From: DASQPR01 sp963727415
GTDB taxonomy: Bacteria > Actinomycetota > Actinomycetes > Mycobacteriales > Micromonosporaceae
NCBI GenBank assembly: GCA_963727415.1
Contig: CAVSGF010000002.1
Location: 372,001 to 436,000 of the forward strand
Direction of reading: 5' to 3'
Length of the DNA: 64,000 bases
Part shown: piece by piece, positions 38,191-47,929 of the stretch
How positions within the stretch are numbered: position 1 is the first letter of the stretch
Layout: each line of letters begins with the position of its first letter
Notes under the pieces: generated by a model
The model's database searches: none
The model's input: only the letters and a program-made list of their open reading frames with translations
Told to the model about the DNA's origin: nothing
Program-made: the position numbers and the translations under genes

Positions 38191-39309
38191 GTGGCAAGCG
38201 GTGATTCATTTTCGTCCTGGGACAACCGTGACTCGGATTCGTGGGGCCAGCAAGCGCAGGGCACGCGCGGGGACGGTGCCACATCGGCGTGGGGCGGGCC
38301 GAGTTCCAGCGGGCCGAGTTCCAGCATGCCCAGCCAGCGAGGTGGTGACTACCGGTCGGCCGGTGGGTACGGCACCGGCAGCTACGCCGACCCCGACAGC
38401 TACCGGCCGTTCGGTGCAGACACTGGCAGCCAGGCCGCTGGACGCGATGCCCTGCCACCGGCGCCGGACGTGTTCGGCCGCCGTAAAGCCTCCGGCCGCA
38501 AGCGGTGGCCGGTCTGGGCCCGGACGCTGTTAGTCGTCGGCATCTGCTTTGCCGTTTTGCTTGTGGTCCAACTGTTCTTCTTCCAGGCCATCTCGGTGCG
38601 CGCGTCATCGATGTCGCCGACCCTGCAGGCGGGTGACCGAGTTCTGGTCAACAAGGTGGTCTACGACTTCCGGAGCCCGCACCGCGGCGAGATCATCCTG
38701 TTCCACGGCGACGCGCCGACGTGGACTCCGGACAGCGCGGTCGACCACGACTCGGGCGCGTTCGCCAGCATCGGGTCGGCGGTCGGCAGGCTGTTCGGGT
38801 TCTCCTCGCCGAGCGAGGACGAGTTCTTCCGCCGGGTGATCGCGACTCCGGGCGACACCATCGCGTGCTGCGATGTCAACCACCACGTAACCGTCAACGG
38901 TAGGCCGTTGAACGAGACCTACGTGCACAACGATTCGCCGATGGCGGCGTCAAAGAACGCCCCGGCCTGCGGTTCCCGGCAATTCGCCCCGGTCGTGGTC
39001 TCGCCCGGCAGCGTATTCGTGATGGGTGACAACCGAGTTGCCTCATTGGACTCGCGCTGCGTGGCCCAGGTGCCGTTCAACAGGATCGTCGGGCGGGCAA
39101 CCGCGGTCATCATCGGGCGGTGGGCGTCGCTGTCGGTGCCGAAGACGTTCAACGACGTGCCGAAGCCGTACGGTCTCGGCGATCCGAACCGGCAGCCGGT
39201 CCGCGATGAAGGCGGCCTAGTGGTGGTTTTGCCCCTTATCACGGGATTCGCGACGCGCCGCGCGTTCCGGCCGGTGACCGACCGTCGGCGACGTAGTCTG
39301 CGTGCGTGA
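38191..39309 (+). CDS. lepB: Type I signal peptidase, atypical (Lys to Arg at the catalytic dyad)
   Basis: 372 residues. A 110-residue Ser/Gly/Tyr-rich cytoplasmic N-terminus, one membrane helix, then the peptidase domain: SSMSPTLQAGDRVLVNK (box with the nucleophile Ser), box D and GDNRVASLDSR. In box D the usual KRVIG is RRVIATPGD, so the general-base Lys is an Arg. It is followed by a normal paralogue. GTG 38191 is chosen to begin after the leader; the frame is open further upstream. The substrate range is unknown. Confidence 0.88.
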   Translation: MASGDSFSSWDNRDSDSWGQQAQGTRGDGATSAWGGPSSSGPSSSMPSQRGGDYRSAGGYGTGSYADPDSYRPFGADTGSQAAGRDALPPAPDVFGRRKASGRKRWPVWARTLLVVGICFAVLLVVQLFFFQAISVRASSMSPTLQAGDRVLVNKVVYDFRSPHRGEIILFHGDAPTWTPDSAVDHDSGAFASIGSAVGRLFGFSSPSEDEFFRRVIATPGDTIACCDVNHHVTVNGRPLNETYVHNDSPMAASKNAPACGSRQFAPVVVSPGSVFVMGDNRVASLDSRCVAQVPFNRIVGRATAVIIGRWASLSVPKTFNDVPKPYGLGDPNRQPVRDEGGLVVVLPLITGFATRRAFRPVTDRRRRSLRA

Positions 39310-39974
39310 TTGACGCGCAGGCCGAGACCGCTCCTTCCCATTCATCACGCTCGCGCAGTCGCGGCCGGTTCTGGCTCGAGACGCTGATCCTGCTGGTCGT
39401 CGCAGTCTGCGTGGCGTTCGTGGTGCGCGGATTCCTGGTGCAGACGTTCTGGATCCCGTCCGGATCCATGGAGCACACGCTGAACATCAACGACCGGGTA
39501 TTGGTGAACAAGCTGGTTTACGATTTCCGGCCGCCGCGCCGAGGAGAGATCATTGTCTTCACCTCGCCGGTATCGTGGCGCACCGCACCGGATGAGAAAG
39601 ACTTCATCAAGCGGGTTATCGGCGTGGGCGGCGATCATGTGCAGTGCTGCGCGGATGGCGAGATCATGGTGAATGGACGGCGCCTGATGGAGCCGTACCT
39701 CGACGCCGACGGCGGCGCAAACTCGCCGTCGAGCCCGGACAGCTTCGATGTGGTGGTGCCGCCCGGTCGGCTGTGGGTGATGGGTGACAACCGGATGCAT
39801 TCCGGCGACTCCCGGCAGCAGTACGTGAGCAACGATCATGACGTTCAGGCGGCGACCATTCCGGTGTCGGCCGTCATCGGCCGCGCCTTCGTGCGGTTTT
39901 ACCCGTTCGGCCGGATGATGTGGCTGTCGGTGCCGCCAACCTTCGCGTCGGTTCCATCCGCACCGTCCGGGTGA
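39306..39974 (+). CDS. lepB: Type I signal peptidase
   Basis: 222 residues. One N-terminal membrane helix, then IPSGSMEHTLNINDRVLVNK (catalytic Ser), FIKRVIGVGGD (catalytic Lys) and GDNRMHSGDSR. It removes signal peptides from exported proteins; several likely clients are encoded in this window. GTG start overlaps the previous lepB stop by 4 bp (GTGA), so both are co-translated. Confidence 0.94.
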   Translation: MIDAQAETAPSHSSRSRSRGRFWLETLILLVVAVCVAFVVRGFLVQTFWIPSGSMEHTLNINDRVLVNKLVYDFRPPRRGEIIVFTSPVSWRTAPDEKDFIKRVIGVGGDHVQCCADGEIMVNGRRLMEPYLDADGGANSPSSPDSFDVVVPPGRLWVMGDNRMHSGDSRQQYVSNDHDVQAATIPVSAVIGRAFVRFYPFGRMMWLSVPPTFASVPSAPSG

Positions 39975-40011
39975 GTGTGCCGCCAGGGTGCCGTGCTCGT
40001 AGGCTGAGCTG

Positions 40012-40864
40012 ATGCTGCCGCCCTCGCGTACCATCCTGACCCGCGACGCCGGCATATACGCGATAGAGCAGGCGCTGCGACGTCGCGGATTCGCGTCACG
40101 TAGCCGGCGCGGATGAGGCCGGCCGGGGCGCGTGTGCCGGGCCGATCGTCGCGGCCGCGGTCATCCTGCGCCCCGGGCGCCGCGGTGAAATCGACGAACT
40201 GGATGACTCGAAGCTGCTCACCGCACTAGCCCGCGAGCGCGTCTATGCGCGGGTGGTCAAGCGTGCGCTGACCTGGGCAGCCGTCGCCATCGAGCCGGGC
40301 GAGATCGACGATCGGGGGTTGCACGTCTGCAACGTCGCGGCCATGCGGCGGGCATTCGCGATGCTCGACGTCCGGCCCGACTACGTGCTGACCGATGGCT
40401 TCCGGGTCGACGGCCTCGGCGTACCGAGCCTGGCGGTGTGGAAGGGCGACCAGGTGGCGGCATGTGTCGCCGCTGCCAGCGTGATCGCGAAAGTGACCCG
40501 GGATCGGATCATGTGCGAGCTGGACCGGAAGTATCCGGAGTACGGGTTCGCCGACCACAAGGGGTACGTCACCCCGGAGCATCAGGCCGCTCTAGTCGAT
40601 CACGGTCCGTGCCCGGAGCACCGCTTTTCGTACGCTAACGTGGCGGCGGTCGCGGGTCGGCCAGGCGCGTCCGGTACCGTCGGCATGGCGCCGATGGCCG
40701 TTCCGCCACCCGGCGGGGCGCTCGTTGATCTTCCGTCAGTGTTGGATGATCTCGACCCGGAGGCGGTCGAGGAAGCGCACCTCGGCGTGGCGTCCGGCGG
40801 GCTCGGCCCACGGCCGCCGTCGATGGGTGAGAATGAGGTCGGCATGGAGAGCGGCGCGCGGTGA
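40012..40864 (+). CDS. rnhB: Ribonuclease HII (one +1 indel)
   Basis: About 283 residues. The catalytic core VAGADEAGRGACAGPIVAAA is split by an extra G near 40,093 (TTC-G-CGT); upstream reads MLPPSRTILTRDAGIYAIEQALRRRGF split over the first frame. DDSKLLTALARE, AAASVIAKVTRDRIM and HKGYVTPEH follow. The enzyme removes ribonucleotides from RNA-DNA hybrids. The C-terminal 70 residues are an Ala/Gly/Pro extension. It lies directly upstream of DUF2469, a conserved actinobacterial pair. Confidence 0.93.
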
Positions 40865-40883
40865 GCGCCAGGGTTGGAGTGCG

Positions 40884-41207
40884 ATGAGCGCCGAAGATCT
40901 CGAGAAGTATGAGACCGAGATGGAGCTCCAGCTCTATCGCGAGTATCGGGACATCGTCCGGCAATTCTCCTACGTGGTGGAAACCGAGCGCCGGTTCTAT
41001 CTCGCCAACCAGGTCGACCTGCACGTGCGCAACTCCGACGGCGAGGTCTACTTCGAGGTCGAGATGCACGACGCATGGGTCTGGGACATGTACCGGCCTG
41101 CTAGGTTCGTGAAGAATGTACGGGTAATCACCTTTAAAGACGTCAACGTCGAAGAGCTTGAAAAGCCCGATATCTCGCTGCCGACCGACTCCGGATTCGG
41201 CGCGTAG
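40884..41207 (+). CDS. DUF2469 protein
   Basis: 107 residues, matching the actinobacterial DUF2469 family over its whole length (MSAEDLEKYETEMELQLYRE, DIVRQFSYVVETERRFYL, WVWDMYRPARFVKNVRV). The family is strongly conserved next to rnhB; its function is not established. The frame is intact. Confidence 0.94.
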   Translation: MSAEDLEKYETEMELQLYREYRDIVRQFSYVVETERRFYLANQVDLHVRNSDGEVYFEVEMHDAWVWDMYRPARFVKNVRVITFKDVNVEELEKPDISLPTDSGFGA

Positions 41208-41251
41208 AGCCCGGCTCGCCGCCCGGCCCCCTTCGCCAAAGCTGGACGATC

Positions 41252-41290
41252 GGGGAGCGCTGACGTCGGATAGCGACACCAGCACTCCCC
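41252..41290. terminator. Hairpin between convergent DUF2469 and valS genes
   Basis: Arms GGGGAGCGCTG and CAGCACTCCCC pair over 11 bp with one mismatch. Placed in the 117-bp gap between convergent genes; probably a two-way terminator. Confidence 0.55.
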
Positions 41291-41324
41291 AATGCGCACC
41301 GTGGGTGCGCGTGACCGCGTCGGG

Positions 41325-43808
41325 TCAGCCCGGCGCTATGACTCCGGCATGGGCGGCCGCCCGCAGATCCCCGGACAGCTCCGCAAGCCGTTCGATGCCC
41401 GGCGTCCCGGCCGGGATTGTCACCGTGGCCACCTCGTCGCGCATGCGCTTGGTACGCCGGATCGCGCTCAGCAGATGGCCGGCGGCGGCCAGCAGGCCCG
41501 GATCGCCGTCGGCGGGGCCCGGCTCGGGCCAGGCCGCGCGGTGGATCGAGCCGTCCCGCCACCACGACCAGACCTCTTCCGTGACGAACGGCAGGAACGG
41601 CGCCAGCAGGCGAAGCAACACGTCGAGTCCATCAGCCAGCGTGGCGATCGCGGACTCGTCGCCGGCGTAGGCACGAGCCTTGACCAGTTCGACGTAGTCG
41701 TCGCAGAAGGTCCAGAAGAACGGCTCGATCGTGGCCAGCGCCCGGGCGTAGTCCAGATCTTCGAACGCCTCGGTTGCCGTCACGATGACCTGGTCAATCG
41801 CGGCGAGCACGGAGCGATCGAGCGGCTCCCGGATCACCACGGCGGTGGCGCCGGCCGATCCCGCGACCGAGAGCACGAACCGGCCCAGGTTGAGGATCTT
41901 GGTCGGCCAGCCGGCGGCCCACCCGCATCCGGTTCTCGTCGAACACCGTGTCGGCGCCGGGTCGCCCGGTCGCGGCCCAGTACCGCACCGAGTCGCTGCC
42001 GTACCGCCGCAAGTACTCGATGGGTGTCACCACATTGCCCACCGACTTGGACATCTTCTTGCGGTCAGGGTCGGTGATGAACCCGCTGATCGCCGCGGCC
42101 TTCCACGGCACCGTCCCGTCCAGGTGCAGGGCCCTGGTCACGGTGTCGAACAGCCAGGTGCGGATGATCTCGTGCGCCTGGGCCCGCATGTCCATCGGAT
42201 AGATCGACCGCCACAGCTCCGGGTCGTCCTCCCATCCCGCCACGATCCGCGGGGTCAGCGACGAGGTGGCCCAGGTGTCCATCACGTCCGGATCACCGAT
42301 GAAGCCGCCCGGCTGCCCGCGCTGCGCGTCGGTGAAGCCCGGCGGCGTCTGGACCTGCGGATCCACCGGCAGATCGGGCTCGGCCGCCACGATCGGATCG
42401 CGGTAATCGGGGGTTCCGTCCTGATCCAGCCGGTACCAGACCGGGAACGGCACGCCGAAGTATCGCTGGCGGCTGATCAGCCAGTCCGAGTGCAGCCCGC
42501 GCACCCAGTCGGCGTACCGATGCCGCATGAGCCCGGGTTGCCAGCGGATCTGCGTCGCCGGCGCGTAGCAGCGCATCCCGGTGCGCGAGCGTGCGGATGA
42601 ACCATTGCCGGCTCGTCACGATCTCCAGCGGGCGCTCGCCGTTCTCGTAGAACTTCACCGTGTGCGTGATCGGCCTCGGACTGGACCCGAGTCGCTCGGC
42701 GGTGAGCCGCCGGGCCTCGGAGGCGACCCGGCCGGCCAGCCCCTGATAGATCTCGGCTCCGTGATCGGTCATGCCCCAGTCGCGCAGCGCCGACGCCGGA
42801 TGCGCCAGCAGGCGACCATCGCGGCCGACGATGCTGTGGATCGGCAGGCCGAGCTCGCGCTGCCAGGTCACGTCCGTCTGGTCACCGAACGTGCACACCA
42901 TCACCAGGCCCGTACCCTTGGCCGGGTCGGCCAGATGGTGCGGCCGGATCGGAACGGTCAGGCCGAACAGCGGCACCGTCGCGGTGGCGCCGAACAGGCC
43001 GCGGTAGCGCTCATCGTCGGGATGGGCGACCAGCGCCACGCACGCCGCCAGCAACTCCGGCCGAGTGGTGTCCACGGCCAGGTCGGCGCCGGTGGAGGCC
43101 GTGAAGATCACTTCGTGGTACGCCGAGGCGACGTCCCGATCCTGCTGCTCGGCCTGGGCCACCGCGGTCTGGAAGTCGACGTCCCACGCGGTCGGTGCCT
43201 CGCCCTGGTAGACCTCGCCGGCATGCCAGACCGCGCACGAACGCGCGCTGTGACACGTGGATCGCGGCCGGACCGATCGTGGTGTAGGTGCGGGACCAGT
43301 CCACCGACAGCCCGAGCCGCCGCCACATGGCCTCGAACGCCTGCTCGTCGAGCTTGGCCAGCTGATCGCACAGCGCAAGAAAGGTCCTGCGGGACACCGG
43401 TTCCGGCGGCTGCTGGCGCCGCCGCCTGGTCGCGGGCTCCCAGCTACGGTCGGCACCATCGTCGGTCCGGGCCGGATCGCACCGCACGTGGAAGTAGTTC
43501 TGCACCCGTCGTTCGGTGGGCAGGCCGTTGTCGTCCCAGCCGATCGGGTAGAACACGACCCGGCCGCGCATCCGCTGATAGCGCGCGATCAGGTCGGTCT
43601 GCGTGTAGCTGTAGATGTGTCCGATGTGGAGGGCACCGCTGGCCGTCGGCGGCGGCGTGTCGATGCTGAAGATCTCGCCGCGGGGCCGGCGCAGCGCCTC
43701 GGCTCGGTCGAACGCGTACAGCTGATCGCGCTGCCACGCGGCGGAATGCTTGTCTTCGAGGCCGTCCAGCGAGGGTTTGCTGGGCACGGCACGATTCGAC
43801 CCGGTCAT
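41325..43808 (-). CDS. valS: Valyl-tRNA synthetase (three +1 indels)
   Basis: About 826 residues when frames are joined. Class I HIGH motif is ALHIGHIYSYTQTD; KMSKS lies in DRKKMSKSVGN; WDDNGLPTERRVQNY and DVMDTWATSSLTP are typical of ValRS. It is of the shorter actinobacterial/rickettsial-like type. Extra bases lie near 43,230, 42,580 (GGC-G-ACG) and 41,915 (GCC-G-ACC). AGGTGATCC, 9 nt complementary to the 16S 3' end, precedes the ATG. Convergent with DUF2469. Confidence 0.92.
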
Positions 43809-43846
43809 GGTCGGATCACCTTTCGAGAGAGCGGGTAACGGATTCC

Positions 43847-43981
43847 TCAGCCCGCGGTGCGTACTCGACGTACCACCAGCGGGCGTGCGATCCGTACCTG
43901 TCCGGCGTGTGCGCGCGGCTCGCGTACCAGCGACGTCGACGGAGTCGACGCGGTGCGGTACGGGTGCTTGAACGCGGTCAC
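43847..43981 (-). CDS. Possible short upstream ORF before valS
   Basis: 44 codons from GTG 43981, with GAGAGGA about 7 nt upstream and a stop 38 bp before the valS start. The peptide (TAFKHPYRTASTPSTSLVRE...) is basic and matches no family I know. It could be a small protein or a translated leader. Support rests on ribosome site and spacing only. Confidence 0.35.
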   Translation of the reverse strand: MTAFKHPYRTASTPSTSLVREPRAHAGQVRIARPLVVRRVRTAG

Positions 43982-44160
43982 GACGGGTTCCTCTCGTCCG
44001 GTTCCGCCAAGTCTAACCTCGAAGCCGGTGCGTGATGCGTGCCCTTTTGCTGGGTGCCGGTTGCCACGCGGTGGCCCCAGAGGACCGCGCACGGGGGCGG
44101 ACATCTACTACGGGCCGAAGGCGATCGGGGCAGCCCAGCTCGTACGGGCATACCTACTCA

Positions 44161-44338
44161 TGATCGATCGGAGCACCAATTCGAACATGCATTTCGACCT
44201 GCGCGACCACTCCGGGATCGTGGCCGTAGCGGTTGGCGACGGCTTCACCCGGATCGGGTCGCCGGTTGAGGTCCGCGACGCGATCGCCGAGCGGGAAATC
44301 CAGAGCTGCCGCCGGGCACGTGTGTGGTGCCCGGCTAG
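44161..44338 (+). CDS. Possible short hypothetical protein
   Basis: From ATG 44161 the sequence (MIDRSTNSNMHFDLRDHSG...VRDAIAEREIQ) has strong third-position GC and looks coding. The frame has no stop before 44,591, which would cross the antisense membrane gene. A single extra base like those elsewhere would end it at TAG 44,336-44,338, just before that gene's end. No family recognised. Confidence 0.3.
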
Positions 44339-44344
44339 GTTCTG

Positions 44345-44551
44345 CTACCGGCCGATCCGGCGCCGGCTGCGGCCACCGACCGCGCGAGACCGCTTGACCA
44401 GCATGTACGCACCACCGACGACCGCGGCGCCGACGATCACGTACAGCAGCAGGCCGAACAGCAGCTTGAACAGCCAGACGGCGACAAACCCGACGGCGAT
44501 CACACCGACAATCGCGAGCAGCGTATTGCGGATGAAGTGGCTCTCGTTCAT
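44345..44551 (-). CDS. Small membrane protein
   Basis: 68 residues. After NESHFIRN there are two hydrophobic stretches (about 9-28 and 30-50), then a basic tail (VKRSRAVGGRSRRRIGR). GAGGAG lies 7-12 nt before the ATG. No family recognised. Divergent from the M23 peptidase gene; the 29-bp shared element lies in the gap. Confidence 0.72.
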   Translation of the reverse strand: MNESHFIRNTLLAIVGVIAVGFVAVWLFKLLFGLLLYVIVGAAVVGGAYMLVKRSRAVGGRSRRRIGR

Positions 44552-44604
44552 GGGGCTCTCCTCGGATAACGCCGACCGAACTCCATCCTGACACCATCCG
44601 GCAA

Positions 44605-44633
44605 ATATCCACATCCACCCTCGCTATCCACAT
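44605..44633 (+). promoter_or_regulatory. Shared 29-bp bipartite element, copy 1 (M23 peptidase)
   Basis: Layout TCCACA-TCCACC-CTCGCT-N-TCCACA. It begins 81 bp before the GTG at 44686. Copies 2 and 3 (53424-53452 and 56639-56667) match at about 24-25 of 29 bases and sit at the same distance from their genes. GATGCT, a possible -10 box, lies 6 nt before the start codon, which suggests a leaderless transcript. Confidence 0.75.
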
Positions 44634-44685
44634 CTAGATCTTGCAAGGGTCGCGCCTGGTTCGGGCCGCGCCGGATGCTGCCCAC

Positions 44686-45330
44686 GTGACACGGTGGGAT
44701 GCACATCTGGATCAGGCCGGGCGGCGATCGGGCCATCGCGTGTGGGGGCTGCGCGTGGTGCTGACGATGGCGTTCGTCCTGGCCGGCTTGGCTGTGGTCG
44801 GTGCCGCGACGGTCGATCGCGCGGCGTTCGGATCTGGCCAGGGCTTGGTGCTGCGGCACGACTCGTGGCGGACAGGTGAGTTCGCGGCGGCCCCTGCCCT
44901 CACGGGTTATCGCTGGCCCATGGCCGGGCATCCCACCGTGGTCACCCCGTTCCGGCCGCCGGCGCGGCCGTGGCTGCCGGGCCACCGCGGGGTTGATCTC
45001 GCGGCGGACCCGGGAGCCATGATCGTGGCGGCCGGGGCTGGGCGGGTGCGGTTCGCCGGCGAGATCGCCGGGGTCGGCATCGTCAGCGTCGATCACGCCG
45101 ACGGCGTCCGGACCACCTACCAGCCGGTGGATCCGGTGGTACGCGCTGGGCAGCCGGTGCCGGCGGGAATGATCATCGGTCGTCTCCGCGACGGGCATCC
45201 GGGTTGCCCCGTAACAGCGTGCCTGCACTGGGGCGCCCTGCGGGACGGCGATTATGTCGACCCGCTGGCACTGCTCGGCCGGGCGCGCGTTCGCCTGCTG
45301 CCGGTCACGCCCGCCAAGGCGCCCCAGAAC
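44686..45330 (+). CDS. M23-family peptidase-like protein (3' end uncertain)
   Basis: About 215 residues. One membrane helix (VVLTMAFVLAGLAVVGAATV) then a LytM/M23 domain: FRPPARPWLPGHRGVDLAA (metal His/Asp) and CLHWGALRDGDYVDPLALLG (second His). It should act on the cell wall outside the membrane. GTG 44686 is chosen because it matches the start spacing of two other genes with the same upstream element; a TTG lies 45 bp earlier. No in-frame stop occurs until 46,686, far inside the convergent gene, so the given end is where homology stops. Confidence 0.75.
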
Positions 45331-45339
45331 TCAGGCGGA

Positions 45340-46515
45340 TCAGCGGCTCAGCACCTGGGGCAGCCCAGCGGCAAGCCGGTCGTACTCGTCCGGATGGTTG
45401 TAGACCTGAGCGGACAGGCGCAGCAAGCCACGCCCGTTCCACGAATGGATCGGCACTACGATCCGCAGTTGCTCGGCGATCCGGCGGCGCAGATCAATGG
45501 CGCTGCTCATGGTGTCGGCGGACCCGGCCGGCAGCGGCAGCACTCGCATGGACGCGCTGGCCGCGCCCGGATCCAGCAGGTCGGACGGGGACATCAGACC
45601 GAGTGCGGCGCCAACGATCCGCTGGCCATAGGCCGCGAGGGCGGCGTTGTGCCGCCTGACCGCGTCGATGCCGAGCATCCGCATGACATACAGGCCGGTT
45701 GGGGCGGCGAGCCACGACGTGTAGTCGATCGTTCCCATCATCTCGAGAGCGGCCGGATAGGGCTCGTGATGGGACCAACTGACGACCGGCGGTCTGATCT
45801 TCGCGCGCCAGGGCTCGGTGACGCTGAGGATGGCCGCGGGACGTGGTGCGAACAACCACTTGTGCAGGTTGCCGACCCAGAAGTCGGCGCCGATCGCGGC
45901 AACGTCGATGTCGAGGGCCCCCGGGGCGTGCGCACCATCGACCAGGACGGGTACGCCGAGGCTGTGCGCGGACTTGGTGAGCCGCTCGACCGGAAGGATC
46001 CGCGCCGTCGGCGAGGTGACGTGGTCAACGATCAGCAGGCGGGTTCGGCCGGGTTTCAGAGCGGCTGTCACCGTGGCGACGATCTCGTCGTCACCGGCCG
46101 CCAGCCCGAACGGCACCACGGTATGGACCGCGCCGGCACGCCGACAGGCCTCATCAACGGCGTACCGGACCGCACCGTAGCCATGCGAGGTGGTAACGAT
46201 CTCGTCATCGCGCTCCAGCGGCAACGAGTTCAGGACGATGTTCACGCCGGCCGTAGCGTTGTTGACGAACGCGGCGCCGTCCGGATCGGCACCCAGGAAC
46301 GTGGCCATGTACCGGCGAGCGTGCTCGATGCGCTGGCTCAGCGACGAGGTGAAGAAGAGGTGCGGGTTCGACTCCATCTCGTCACGCAGGCGCTGCTGCG
46401 CGCGCTGGACCGGCAGCGGCACCGCGCCGAACGCTCCGTGGTTGAGGTAGGCGACGGCCGGATCGAGTGTGAAGAGCAGGCGAGCGCCAGGAATCGGGTC
46501 CGGAGGCGGCGTCAC
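45340..46515 (-). CDS. PLP-dependent class V aminotransferase (isopenicillin N epimerase-like)
   Basis: 391 residues. AYLNHGAFGAVP at the N-terminus, NATAGVNIVLNSL, LLIVDHVTSPTARI, VLVDGAHAPGALD and the PLP lysine in VGNLHKWLFAPR mark the CefD/cysteine-desulphurase-like class V fold. The epimerase group includes C-S lyases such as EgtE; the actual substrate is unknown. GTG 46515 is preferred because sequence upstream is Arg/Ala/Gly-rich shadow with no conservation. Confidence 0.88.
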   Translation of the reverse strand: MTPPPDPIPGARLLFTLDPAVAYLNHGAFGAVPLPVQRAQQRLRDEMESNPHLFFTSSLSQRIEHARRYMATFLGADPDGAAFVNNATAGVNIVLNSLPLERDDEIVTTSHGYGAVRYAVDEACRRAGAVHTVVPFGLAAGDDEIVATVTAALKPGRTRLLIVDHVTSPTARILPVERLTKSAHSLGVPVLVDGAHAPGALDIDVAAIGADFWVGNLHKWLFAPRPAAILSVTEPWRAKIRPPVVSWSHHEPYPAALEMMGTIDYTSWLAAPTGLYVMRMLGIDAVRRHNAALAAYGQRIVGAALGLMSPSDLLDPGAASASMRVLPLPAGSADTMSSAIDLRRRIAEQLRIVVPIHSWNGRGLLRLSAQVYNHPDEYDRLAAGLPQVLSR

Positions 46516-46792
46516 GTTTCCGATCTTAGAGCCTGGCCTGGACCCGCATGGCCGGTCCAGGACCGGGCCACCTGGACGCCGACTCGGCCCACAACCGCCA
46601 TAGCGCCGCCAACCGCGCGTCGTCGCCAGCACCCCATCCGCAGCACCCCGTCCGGCAGCACCGGCAGCCCATCCGGCTCCACATGAACAACCACCACCGC
46701 GCGTGTCGGCCGGCCACCGCGCAGGCCGCCTACCCAACCTTTGTGGGCGCAAACCTGGTCCAGTTGGCGCAGGCGGCGCTGCGGCCGTCCGG

Positions 46793-47728
46793 TCAGGCCC
46801 GTGGATGCGCCTGGTCGTACGCCGATCGCAAACGCTCGATGGACACGTGCGTGTAGATCTGCGTGCTGGACAGCGATGCGTGACCGAGCAGCTCCTGTAC
46901 CGATCGCAGATCGGCGCCGCCTTCAAGCAGATGGGTCGCGGCCGTGTGGCGTAGGCCGTGCGGCGAGACGTGGGGAAGCCCGGCAGCCTGGGCATAACCG
47001 GACACGACCTTGCGAGCGATGGCCGCTTGAAGGCGCCCACCCTTCTCGCCCAGTAGCAGGGCGCCGCCGCTGTGACGGCCGACAAGCTTGGCGCGGCCGT
47101 GCCGTAACCAGGCGTCGAGCGCGGCCTGGGCAGGCTGCCCGTACGGCACTGCCCGCTCCTTGGCGCCCTTGCCAAGAACGCGGACCACATGACGCCCGGA
47201 GTCGACGTCGTCCACGTCCAGTCCCACCAGCTCGCTCACCCGGATGCCGGTGGCGTAGAGCAACTCGAGGATGAGACGGTCACGCAGCCGTACCGCATGA
47301 TCGCCACCCTCGTTATCCGGCGCCACCATCAGCGCTTCGGCCTGGTCCACGCGCAGCACGCCGGGCAGGTCGCGGACCGCTTTCGGGCTGGCGAGACGGG
47401 CACCTACATCATGTGGGATCAGCCCGTCGCGATGCGCCCAGCGGCTGAACGTACGCGCCGCCGCCGCCCGCCGGGCCAAGGAGCCGCGCGCCATGCCGGT
47501 CGTTCTCAGCCGGGCAAGCCAGCTGCGCAGCGTAGTGAGGTCGACCTCGCTCAGGGTGCTGGCGCCCATTCGGCTTGCGTGGTCGAGCAGGGACACCACG
47601 TCTCCGACATACGCCCGCACCGTGTGGGCGGACCCGCCGCGCTCGGCGGCGAGGTGGCGCGCGAAGGCATCGACCGCGTCCCGGAAGCCGTCCGGCAGCG
47701 CGGCGTGTGCCCGCTCAGTTCGTGCCAC
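46793..47728 (-). CDS. xerC: Tyrosine recombinase XerC
   Basis: 311 residues from GTG 47728. N-terminal SAM-like domain (FARHLAAERGGSAHTVRAYVGDV), then the catalytic domain: Arg in YATGIRVSELVGLD, HGLRHTAATHLLEGGADLRSVQELLGH (His-x-x-Arg and the second His) and Tyr in STQIYTHV. It resolves chromosome dimers at dif. The position upstream of dprA and rpsB is normal for the chromosomal enzyme, so this is not a phage integrase. The open frame extends another 360 bp upstream without conservation. Confidence 0.93.
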   Translation of the reverse strand: MARTERAHAALPDGFRDAVDAFARHLAAERGGSAHTVRAYVGDVVSLLDHASRMGASTLSEVDLTTLRSWLARLRTTGMARGSLARRAAAARTFSRWAHRDGLIPHDVGARLASPKAVRDLPGVLRVDQAEALMVAPDNEGGDHAVRLRDRLILELLYATGIRVSELVGLDVDDVDSGRHVVRVLGKGAKERAVPYGQPAQAALDAWLRHGRAKLVGRHSGGALLLGEKGGRLQAAIARKVVSGYAQAAGLPHVSPHGLRHTAATHLLEGGADLRSVQELLGHASLSSTQIYTHVSIERLRSAYDQAHPRA

Positions 47729-47845
47729 CGCCTCAATGTACGGCGCGCTCAATGCAAGGCGCGAAGGCGACGCGTGCCGCGAGCGTCCGGCTCCGTGTGG
47801 CGCGCTGCGCCCGGAGGCTGGCCGCGCACGCCACGGGGTTTGCCG

Positions 47846-47916
47846 TGCCATGTGGGGGTTCCGCGCCGGCGTTCCCGCGCACGCCATGTGGGGGTGCCGC
47901 GCCCGGCGTTCCCGCA
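47846..47916 (+). repeat. Two about 33-bp direct repeats upstream of xerC
   Basis: Two adjacent copies of a unit beginning GCCATGTGGGGGT and ending GGCGTTCCCGC, nearly identical, in the 442-bp gap between xerC and the SPFH gene. Confidence 0.75.
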
Positions 47917-47929
47917 GTCCGTGCCCGCT

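Noticed and set aside
46516..47190. N-terminal extension of the aminotransferase (long open frame upstream of 46515)
   Set aside because: The extra sequence is Arg/Ala/Gly/Pro shadow of the xerC region on the same strand, unlike any family N-terminus; the conserved protein starts near GTG 46515.
46793..47728. Phage-type integrase or integrated element
   Set aside because: The tyrosine recombinase has XerC-type motifs and standard chromosomal neighbours; no attachment-site repeat, tRNA gene or phage genes nearby.
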